From assembly GCA_964593585.1 (NCBI GenBank), contig CAZQIZ010000009.1, positions 1 to 64,000 on the forward strand: DNA of 64,000 nucleotides, read 5' to 3'. Below the pieces are notes generated by a model that was not told where the DNA came from, did no database searches, and was given only the letters and a program-made list of their open reading frames with translations. This DNA is from JACQFV01 sp964593585. GTDB taxonomy: Bacteria > Zixibacteria > MSB-5A5 > WJJR01. A program made the translations under genes and the position numbers. Shown one piece after another: positions 28,907 to 36,550 of the stretch (its first letter is position 1; each line of letters starts with the position of its first letter).

Positions 28907-28955
28907 GATCCGCTTTCGCCCACTTTCCTGACCACAGGAGCGGCGAAAGCGGATC
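28907..28955 (+). terminator. Long hairpin after array gene D
   Basis: A perfect 14-bp stem (28907-28920 with 28942-28955) encloses a 21-base loop that contains a smaller stem. There is no T-tract, so it may be a processing or pause site rather than a classic terminator. Confidence 0.45.
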
Positions 28956-29020
28956 GCGCCAGTCCGGTTTGAACCCCGGAATCGGGCCGAAATCCCTCTC
29001 CTACTTCTTTCAGATCAGAC

Positions 29021-29026
29021 TATATT
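29021..29026 (+). promoter_or_regulatory. Candidate -10 element upstream of array gene E
   Basis: TATATT within GACTATATTACTC, 73 bases before the ATG of E. It matches the element upstream of D (26066-26071). Confidence 0.4.
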
Positions 29027-29099
29027 ACTCGCAAATCCCGTCACCGCGACGGCCGCTGTCTTACCTGTTGTTAAAACTGATCGTACCAGGAGGTCGCCA

Positions 29100-31607
29100 A
29101 TGACTCGCCGTATCATGACGGGAGTTCTCCTGCTGTTGGCTTTATCCACTACGGCGCACGCCGCCGTCCCGACCAGCATCACCGTGCAGGGCAAACTGAC
29201 CGATTTGTCCGGCAACCCGCTGCCCGCCGGATCGAAGAATTTCACCTTCAAGATTTTCGATTCCCCCACGCTCGGCAATGAAATCTGGCCCAATGGGGCA
29301 GGGGAGAATCAGTCGCTGACCAGCGACGCCGCCGGTCTCTGGATCGGACTGGTCGGCGCGGTGGCACCGCTGACCGATGCGGTCTTCAGCGACACGGTTC
29401 GCTGGCTGGAAATCACCGTCGATGGGACCACGCTGCCGCGCGTGCGGCTTGTGACCGGGCCCTATGCCTACCGGGTATCGACGATCGACGGCGCCTCCGG
29501 CGGCAGGATCACCTCGAAGGTCACGATTGGCCTGTCCAACGCGAACACCGGCAACGACGGGTTTGTCGCCGGAACGGATAATCAGGCGCTCGCCAACTAC
29601 ACGGTCATCGGCGGCGGCGTACTGAACACCGCCACCGGCGAATCGAGCGTCGTGTCAGGCGGTCAGCAGAACGACGCGACCGGCTTCGCCGCCAGTGTCG
29701 CAGGTGGAGCGAACAACACCGCGTCCAACACACACGCGACCGTTGGCGGCGGATTGACGAATATGTCATCCGGCCTCCACTCCGTTATCGATGGCGGAAT
29801 CTACAATTTTGCGACGAGTACGGGATCCGTCGTTGGCGGCGGCGCCAACAATAACGCGCGCGGCCAGTATTCCACCGTCGCCGGCGGCGGGCCGGCCCTG
29901 ACGGACTCCAACACGGCCGGCGGCGACTTCTCGCGCATCGGCGGCGGCTTCGGCAATGTGGCGTCGGGGCACGCCAGCAGCATCGATGGCGGCCACTACA
30001 ACATCGCGTCCGGGCTCTACAGCACGATCGGAGGCGGTCAATTCAACGCCGCCCAGGGCACGTTCTCGACGATCGCCGGCGGTGGAATCGCAAACATCTT
30101 CAATGGCCAGAACATCGCCGAGGGTTACGCGACGGTGATCGGCGGGGGCTCCGCGAACCGTGCCGTGCACAACTATTCAACGATCGGCGGCGGATTGAAC
30201 GGACAGACACGGGGCGCATACTCCACGCTCGCCGGGGGATACAGCAATCTGACGGACGGCGACAATGCCACCGTGGGAGGCGGCGATCGCAACGCCGCCG
30301 CGGGGACCGGCGCCACGGTGAGCGGCGGCACGCTTAACTACACAAACGCGATCGGTGCGGTTGTCGCCGGCGGCGACACCAATTCCGCGCAGGGCTTCTT
30401 TGCGGTCGTGGGCGGCGGCATCCTCAATGACGCCCCCGGCCACGAAAGCGTGGTCGAAGGGGGACGTGACAACACGGCCTCCGGCGATCTCGCCACCGTG
30501 GGCGGCGGCGCCTACAACACCGCATCGGGCGCCGGCTCGCACATCTCCGGTGGGTTCAATAATACGGCTGTCGGCGAACGCTCGACTATTGGTGGGGGAG
30601 AGCAGAACCGTGCCTATGGCAGTTTTGCCACTGTTTGTGGCGGCGGCGGCGGACTCCCAGTCGACTCGAATTCCGCCGCCGGCAATTTCTCATTCGTCGG
30701 TGGCGGGAGCCGCAACTCCGCCAGCGGCCCCGGCGCCGTCATCGCAGGCGGCGACTCAAACCGCTCCAAGGGCCAGAACTCAACGGTGGGCGGCGGCGGG
30801 TTCAATGTCGCTGGCGGCACCAATGCAACAGTTCCGGGCGGCCTCGCGAACGAAGCCAATGCCCCCTTCACTTTTCCCGCCGGGTCGTTCGCGCACGCGA
30901 ACCATGCCGGGAGCTTCGTCTGGGCGGACCACAATTTTCTCGACTCATTCTACACGACTGCCACCAACCAGTTCATCATCCGTGCCAGCAGCGGCGTCGG
31001 CATCGGCACGAACACCCCGCAGCAGCTCCTCAGTGTCGCTCAGGGAATGAATATCGATCAGGCCAATGCGAACGATGGCGCACTTTGGAACGGCCTGAGC
31101 TTCGGCTCCACAAGCGGCGAAGGCATTGCTTCGAAACGTACCGCCGGCGGCAATCAGTATGGATTGGACTTCTACACCAACTCAATCAACCGTGTTAGCA
31201 TTGCGAACGCGACCGGGTATGTTGGCTTCGGACTGACCAATCCATCCTATCGGATCGACCTGCCGAACGTCGCGAATGCCGCCGGCCAGGGCCGCGCGAA
31301 TGCGTGGACGACGTATAGTTCACGCCGCTGGAAGACGAATATCACGACACTGTCCCACGCGGTCGACAAGGTCCGTCAACTCCGCGGCGTTGAATACGAC
31401 AACGCCGCCGACAACCGCCACGCCATCGGGCTGATCGCCGAGGAAGTCGGCGCCGTCATCCCGGAAGTCGTGCAATACGAAGCCAATGGTGTCGATGCCG
31501 CCGCGCTGGACTATGGTCGTCTGGTTGCCGTGCTGATCGAGGCCATCAAGGAACAGCAGCGCCAGATCGATTTGCTCAATCGCAAACTGGAACGGATCAC
31601 GCCTTAA
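29100..31607 (+). CDS. Array protein E: secreted beta-solenoid with S74 domain
   Basis: An 835-residue protein. ATG 29100 follows AGGAGG. Signal peptide ends STTAHA; the N-terminal domain follows. The solenoid occupies about residues 150-600 and includes two expanded repeats (GGGPALTDSNTAGGDFS, GGGGGLPVDSNSAAGNFS). The S74 domain is more divergent than in A-D: SSRRWK still places Ser740 and Lys745 at dyad spacing, and IGLIAEEV is present. The domain lacks the WRREEFPD-type loop. The stop codon overlaps the AAGGAG of gene F, indicating translational coupling. Confidence 0.85.
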   Translation: MTRRIMTGVLLLLALSTTAHAAVPTSITVQGKLTDLSGNPLPAGSKNFTFKIFDSPTLGNEIWPNGAGENQSLTSDAAGLWIGLVGAVAPLTDAVFSDTVRWLEITVDGTTLPRVRLVTGPYAYRVSTIDGASGGRITSKVTIGLSNANTGNDGFVAGTDNQALANYTVIGGGVLNTATGESSVVSGGQQNDATGFAASVAGGANNTASNTHATVGGGLTNMSSGLHSVIDGGIYNFATSTGSVVGGGANNNARGQYSTVAGGGPALTDSNTAGGDFSRIGGGFGNVASGHASSIDGGHYNIASGLYSTIGGGQFNAAQGTFSTIAGGGIANIFNGQNIAEGYATVIGGGSANRAVHNYSTIGGGLNGQTRGAYSTLAGGYSNLTDGDNATVGGGDRNAAAGTGATVSGGTLNYTNAIGAVVAGGDTNSAQGFFAVVGGGILNDAPGHESVVEGGRDNTASGDLATVGGGAYNTASGAGSHISGGFNNTAVGERSTIGGGEQNRAYGSFATVCGGGGGLPVDSNSAAGNFSFVGGGSRNSASGPGAVIAGGDSNRSKGQNSTVGGGGFNVAGGTNATVPGGLANEANAPFTFPAGSFAHANHAGSFVWADHNFLDSFYTTATNQFIIRASSGVGIGTNTPQQLLSVAQGMNIDQANANDGALWNGLSFGSTSGEGIASKRTAGGNQYGLDFYTNSINRVSIANATGYVGFGLTNPSYRIDLPNVANAAGQGRANAWTTYSSRRWKTNITTLSHAVDKVRQLRGVEYDNAADNRHAIGLIAEEVGAVIPEVVQYEANGVDAAALDYGRLVAVLIEAIKEQQRQIDLLNRKLERITP
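29206..29380 (+). repeat. 175-bp block identical to 31722-31896
   Basis: Base-for-base identity between E and F (and G) inside the N-terminal domain, bounded by single differences at 29205 and 29381. The solenoid parts of the same genes are clearly diverged. Confidence 0.9.
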
Positions 31608-31618
31608 GGAGCGCTCTT

Positions 31619-33892
31619 ATGCGACAACTCACGCTCGGACTGCTCGCCTTGCTGCTGGCCACGACGCCCCTTCACGCCGCCGTCCCGGCCAGCATCACCG
31701 TGCAGGGCAAACTGACCGATCTGTCCGGCAACCCGCTGCCCGCCGGATCGAAGAATTTCACCTTCAAGATTTTCGATTCCCCCACGCTCGGCAATGAAAT
31801 CTGGCCCAATGGGGCAGGGGAGAATCAGTCGCTGACCAGCGACGCCGCCGGTCTCTGGATCGGACTGGTCGGCGCGGTGGCACCGCTGACCGATGCCGTC
31901 TTCAGCGACACGGTTCGCTGGCTGGAAATCACCGTCGATGGCACGACCCTGCCGCGGGTGCGCCTGGTAACAGGGCCCTATGCGCATCGTGTCGCCACCG
32001 TCGATGGCGCATCGGGCGGCACGATCACCAGCAAGGTCTCCATCGGTCCGGGTCACATCAACACGGGCACCCACGCCTTCGTCGCCGGCTCCTACAACGT
32101 CGGAACGGGCAATTACTCGACCATTGCCGGCGGTGAAACCAACACCGCCTCCGGCGACCGCGGCAGTGTCGGCGGCGGCGCGCAGAATCACGCCGAAGGA
32201 TTCGGTTCCACTGTTGACGGCGGCTGGTACGGCCACGCCTGGGGCAACTTTGCCGTGATCGGCGGCGGCGGCGGGATCTTCGATATGGATTCTAACAGCG
32301 CCGGCAACTGGGGCGTGGTGGCCGGCGGGCACATGAACCATGCGATCGGCGAAGGCGCGGTCGTCGGTGGCGGCGCGCGCAATCGCGCCCGCGGCGAATA
32401 CTCCGTCATTGCCGGCGGCGGCGGCTTCACCGATGCCGATTCGAATGTCGCCTCCGGCTCCCACGCCGTCATCGGTGGCGGCACCGGCAACACTGCCTCC
32501 GGATTCCACAGTCTGATCGGCGTCGGACGCTCCAATCTCGCCAGCGGCTATCACGCCGCCATCCTCAGCGGCGCCATCAACGTGGCCGGCGGACAGTACG
32601 GCGTCGTGGCGGGCGGGTACGACAACCACGCCATCGGCTGGATGTGCTCGATTGTCGGCGGCGCCAGCAATCGCGCCGACAACAACAACTCCTTTGTGGG
32701 AGGCGGGGAATACAATGAGGCCACCGGCTCACATGCCGTCATCGGCGGCGGCCAGAGCAATCAGGCCCTCGGTGATTACTCCGTCATCGCCGGCGGCGGC
32801 AATACCAGCGCCGACTCCAACCGCGCGCAGGGGGCATACTCGGCCATCGGCGGCGGAAACCTCAACCTCGCCATGGCTGACTACGCCGTCACCTGCGGCG
32901 GCCTGAAAAACGGCGCCTGGGGATATGGCAGCGGCGTCGCCTCCGGATACCTCAACGAAGCGGAGGGAACGTACTCGTTCATCGGGGGCGGCAACAACAA
33001 CCTCATCCTCTACGCGCGCTCCTTCATCGGCGGCGGCGAGGGCGGCCAGGTGAGCGGCCAGCACTCCGTCATCGCCGGCGGCAACGGCAATTACGTCGGC
33101 TCCGATGTAGCCTCCATCGTCGGCGGCACACGCAACATGATCAACTTCACCAACTCGGGCGGTTCCTTCATCGGCGGCGGCTGGGAAAACTATGTCGATG
33201 GTTTCGACGCGGTTGTCGGCGGCGGATTCCATGATTCCGCCTCCGGCAATCAGGCGGCGGTCTGTGGCGGCCACACCAACCACGCCGCCGGAAACCTCTC
33301 GTTCGTCGGCGGGGGGGACTTCAACCGCGCCACCGGCGACTGGGCCTGCATCCCCGGCGGCGGCTCGAACGCCGCCGCGGGCCAGTTCGCCTTCGCCGCG
33401 GGACGTCAGGCCAAGGCCAATCACAGCGGCGCCTACGTCTGGTCCGACAACAACCCCTTCGACTTCGCCTCGCTGGCCAATAACAGTTTCTCGGCGCGCT
33501 GCCTCGGCGGCGCGCGCTTCGTGACCGCCATCAGCGCCGGCGGCGTCCCCACACAGGGCGTGACTCTGGCCGCCGGCGGCGGATCGTGGGCGGGGATCTG
33601 CGACAGCGCCGTCAAGGAGAACATTCGCGACGTCGACGGCGCCGAAATCCTCCGCCAACTCGCCGCCCTGCGCATCGCCGAGTGGAATTACATCGCCCAG
33701 GATGACAGCGTCCGTCACCTCGGGCCCATGGCGCAGGACTTCCGACGCGCCTTCGGCATCGGCGAAGACGATCGCCACATCACCCAGGTCGACGCCGATG
33801 GCGTCGCGCTGGCCGCCATTCAGGAGCTCATCCGCCGCATCGAAATGCTGGAAGGCGAGCTCGCGCGGCTCCGCGCACGGAATGGCGATTGA
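31619..33892 (+). CDS. Array protein F: secreted beta-solenoid with variant S74 domain (Ser to Cys)
   Basis: A 757-residue protein, ATG 31619, coupled to E. Signal peptide and N-terminal domain as in the others. The solenoid includes three expanded repeats (GIFDMDSNSAG, GFTDADSNVASG, NTSADSNRAQG). The C-terminal domain belongs to another S74 branch (VKENIRDVDG, IAEWNYIAQDDSVRHLGPMAQDF, VDADGVALAAIQ). At the position of the catalytic Ser there is Cys661 (CDSAVK), with Lys666 retained. Autoprocessing could use Cys as nucleophile or could be lost. A coiled coil ends the protein. Confidence 0.85.
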   Translation: MRQLTLGLLALLLATTPLHAAVPASITVQGKLTDLSGNPLPAGSKNFTFKIFDSPTLGNEIWPNGAGENQSLTSDAAGLWIGLVGAVAPLTDAVFSDTVRWLEITVDGTTLPRVRLVTGPYAHRVATVDGASGGTITSKVSIGPGHINTGTHAFVAGSYNVGTGNYSTIAGGETNTASGDRGSVGGGAQNHAEGFGSTVDGGWYGHAWGNFAVIGGGGGIFDMDSNSAGNWGVVAGGHMNHAIGEGAVVGGGARNRARGEYSVIAGGGGFTDADSNVASGSHAVIGGGTGNTASGFHSLIGVGRSNLASGYHAAILSGAINVAGGQYGVVAGGYDNHAIGWMCSIVGGASNRADNNNSFVGGGEYNEATGSHAVIGGGQSNQALGDYSVIAGGGNTSADSNRAQGAYSAIGGGNLNLAMADYAVTCGGLKNGAWGYGSGVASGYLNEAEGTYSFIGGGNNNLILYARSFIGGGEGGQVSGQHSVIAGGNGNYVGSDVASIVGGTRNMINFTNSGGSFIGGGWENYVDGFDAVVGGGFHDSASGNQAAVCGGHTNHAAGNLSFVGGGDFNRATGDWACIPGGGSNAAAGQFAFAAGRQAKANHSGAYVWSDNNPFDFASLANNSFSARCLGGARFVTAISAGGVPTQGVTLAAGGGSWAGICDSAVKENIRDVDGAEILRQLAALRIAEWNYIAQDDSVRHLGPMAQDFRRAFGIGEDDRHITQVDADGVALAAIQELIRRIEMLEGELARLRARNGD
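31691..32019 (+). repeat. 329-bp block identical to 34021-34349
   Basis: Every base matches between F and G across the N-terminal domain. The next base on the right differs, and downstream codons carry many synonymous changes. The sharp edge points to gene conversion or very recent partial duplication. Confidence 0.95.
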
Positions 33893-33945
33893 TGAAATCG
33901 GAGTTTTTGCTCGCCCGTATCTGGGCGGATTGACAGGAGGTCCCG

Positions 33946-36036
33946 ATGCGATTCACCATCCGATTGTCACTCATCGTGCTCTTGCTGTTGCCGTCACTGG
34001 CGCACGCCGCCGCCCCGACCAGCATCACCGTGCAGGGCAAACTGACCGATCTGTCCGGCAACCCGCTGCCCGCCGGATCGAAGAATTTCACCTTCAAGAT
34101 TTTCGATTCCCCCACGCTCGGCAATGAAATCTGGCCCAATGGGGCAGGGGAGAATCAGTCGCTGACCAGCGACGCCGCCGGTCTCTGGATCGGACTGGTC
34201 GGCGCGGTGGCACCGCTGACCGATGCCGTCTTCAGCGACACGGTTCGCTGGCTGGAAATCACCGTCGATGGCACGACCCTGCCGCGGGTGCGCCTGGTAA
34301 CAGGGCCCTATGCGCATCGTGTCGCCACCGTCGATGGCGCATCGGGCGGAACCATCACCAGCAAAGTGTCCATCGGCCCCGGCCACACGAACACTGGCAA
34401 CCATGCCTTCGTAGCTGGAGAAGGCAATGCGGCGTCCGGGCACTACGCCACCGTCAGCGGCGGCATCGGCCACAACGCCGGCGGTGAGAACGCTGTGGTG
34501 GGCGGCGGCGCTTACAACCGCGCCGATGGTCTCTCGTCCGTCGTGGCCGGCGGCTACGCCAACGCCGCGCTCAACACCGACGCGGTTGTCGTCGGCGGCT
34601 ACGCCGATTCCGCCCTTGGCTATCGCTCCTTTATCGGCGGCGGCGCCGACAACAACACCAGCGCCGATGCCAGCAGCGTCGTCGGCGGCACCGCCAACCT
34701 CGCCGGCGGCGGCGGATCGTTCATCGGCGGCGGCATCGGCAACAAGACCGCTGGCTTCGATGCCGTCGTGGCCGGCGGCGCGACCAATGTCGCTTCCGGG
34801 TCACGCTCGTTCGTGGGCGCCGGGCAGAGCGATTCCGCGCTCGGAGCGCGCTCCGCCGTCGTCGCCGGACAACTCAATTCCGCCTACGGCTCTCAATCCT
34901 TCATCGGCGCCGGCGGCAGCAACCGTGCCGGCAACTCCGCCGCCGTCGTCGCCGGAAGCGCCAGCGAAGCCACCGGCAACGCCGCCTTCATTGGCGCCGG
35001 CACCCTCAACGAGGCGTCGGGACTGTACGCGGTCATCGGCGGCGGCTCCCAGAACATTGCCACGCACTACGGCGCCGTGGTGGTCGGCGGCGAGAACAAC
35101 GATGCCGACTCGACGCTCACGTTTGTCGGCGGCGGCGTTCACAACATCGCCCGCGGTAACCTCTCTGCGGTGGTCGGCGGCAGCAGCAATCAGGCGCTGG
35201 CACCCAACGCCTTCGTCGGCGGCGGCGCCAATAATGTTGCCTCCAACTTCTACAGTGTCGTCGCCGGCGGATTCTACGATTCGGCCAGTGGAGGAAACGC
35301 CGTTGTCGGCGGCGGCTACTTCAATCTCGCCGAAGGTTCCGTGTCAACCATTGCCGGCGGCAGTTATGGACGCGCCCGTGGCGGTTTCTCCTTCATCGGC
35401 GGCGGTGGATTCTTCGGCGATGCCGACTCCAATTACACGCACGGCACCGGCTCCGCCGTCGTCGGCGGCGCCCGCAACGGCGCGCTCGGCGACTACGCCG
35501 TCGTGCCCGGCGGATATGGCAATCGCGCCGTCGGTAGCCACTCCATGGCGGCGGGCGAAAACGCCTCCGCCGACCACGATCACTCCTTCGTCTGGAATGA
35601 CAACTCGGCGGGCGCGTTCGCCTCGACCGCCGCCAGTCAATTCGCGATTTCTGCCGCCAATGGACTGCGGCTGGCGCGCGCCGCCGGCGACGCCAAGGCG
35701 ATTGTGCCGGGTGATCACTACCGCGACAACGGCATCATCGCCTGGGCCAAAGTCGCCGGCAGCAGCGGCGCCATCGGCACCAATGAGTTCGGCGTCGTGT
35801 CCGTTGTACGCAATTCCACCGGGTACTACACCATCACCCTCGACGCCTCCGCGAGCGTCTCCACGACACTTATTCCGGTGGTCACGGCGCTGGTCGACCG
35901 CGCGCCGACCGATCCCTCGTTCGCCCGGCTGATCTATGCCCAGCAGGTTGGCATCAACTCGTTCAGCGTCTATGTCACCGATGGCAACTACGCCGCCGCC
36001 GACACCGATTTCACCTTCCTGGTGACCGCACGATAA
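33946..36036 (+). CDS. Array protein G: secreted beta-solenoid with a different C-terminal domain
   Basis: A 696-residue protein. ATG 33946 follows AGGAGG; it lies 53 bases after F. Signal peptide and N-terminal domain are shared, the latter 329 bp identical to F. The solenoid (residues ~150-545) carries one expanded repeat (GFFGDADSNYTHGTG) and the neck segment HDHSFVWNDNSAGAFASTAA. There is no S74 domain. Instead the last 110 or so residues form a beta-rich domain (NGIIAWAKVAGSSGAIGTN, VVRNSTGYYTITLD, FTFLVTAR) that resembles C-terminal domains of some phage tail-fibre-like proteins. It closes the array and may depend on another chaperone or need none. Confidence 0.8.
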   Translation: MRFTIRLSLIVLLLLPSLAHAAAPTSITVQGKLTDLSGNPLPAGSKNFTFKIFDSPTLGNEIWPNGAGENQSLTSDAAGLWIGLVGAVAPLTDAVFSDTVRWLEITVDGTTLPRVRLVTGPYAHRVATVDGASGGTITSKVSIGPGHTNTGNHAFVAGEGNAASGHYATVSGGIGHNAGGENAVVGGGAYNRADGLSSVVAGGYANAALNTDAVVVGGYADSALGYRSFIGGGADNNTSADASSVVGGTANLAGGGGSFIGGGIGNKTAGFDAVVAGGATNVASGSRSFVGAGQSDSALGARSAVVAGQLNSAYGSQSFIGAGGSNRAGNSAAVVAGSASEATGNAAFIGAGTLNEASGLYAVIGGGSQNIATHYGAVVVGGENNDADSTLTFVGGGVHNIARGNLSAVVGGSSNQALAPNAFVGGGANNVASNFYSVVAGGFYDSASGGNAVVGGGYFNLAEGSVSTIAGGSYGRARGGFSFIGGGGFFGDADSNYTHGTGSAVVGGARNGALGDYAVVPGGYGNRAVGSHSMAAGENASADHDHSFVWNDNSAGAFASTAASQFAISAANGLRLARAAGDAKAIVPGDHYRDNGIIAWAKVAGSSGAIGTNEFGVVSVVRNSTGYYTITLDASASVSTTLIPVVTALVDRAPTDPSFARLIYAQQVGINSFSVYVTDGNYAAADTDFTFLVTAR
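34021..34349 (+). repeat. Second copy of the 329-bp identical block
   Basis: Partner of 31691-32019, inside gene G. Confidence 0.95.
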
Positions 36037-36550
36037 TTCCCGCGACACGGGCCGGCAGTTGTGCCGGCCCGTGCGCACGTACCGCCATGGCTGGATGGCA
36101 ACGCGCCGTCAAGAGCGCCGCACATCGGATGACGCTTCCATAATGTCATCCTGAGCGAGGCGAAGGATCTGCTTTTCGCGGGTGGCTGCATTCGAAAGCA
36201 GATTCCGATCGGAGTGACATGGGGAGCAAGCGCGTCCTGGGAGGGCTCTCCGCCGCGGCGGATCGCCCTCCCGCGCACATCTACCTGACTTGGCTGCCGC
36301 CAAGTTTTCGCAACCTTTCGCGCTCCGCCCCGTCTAATCCGCAGGCGCCCCTGACGCGCCCCGATAAACCATTACATGGCTAGTCAGTCCATAGTCGCTG
36401 ACATTCAATAGGATAGGGCCCTTCGCCTCGCCGATCGCTTCAATCTGCCTCTGGCGAAAGCAGACCGCTTTTGGCTATCCTTCCGCTCTGTTTTGCGCAT
36501 CGAATGACATTTCGTCCATGATCAATAACCAATCACCAAAAGGAGTCCGC
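36037..36550. other. 514-bp intergenic region after the array
   Basis: Contains a 12-bp stem hairpin (36046-36057 with 36062-36073, no T-tract) just after gene G, probably its transcription end. A dispersed repeat (GTCATCCTGAGCGAGGCGAA type) lies at 36144-36174. No gene was seen. A promoter for the M16 peptidase gene must lie in the last 150 bases but was not assigned. Confidence 0.5.

Noticed and set aside
19650..35500. 45-bp periodicity in the solenoid genes, resembling a repeat-spacer array
   Set aside because: The period is in-frame coding sequence for 15-residue coils. Units are divergent and no cas genes or conserved palindromic repeats exist, so it is not CRISPR.
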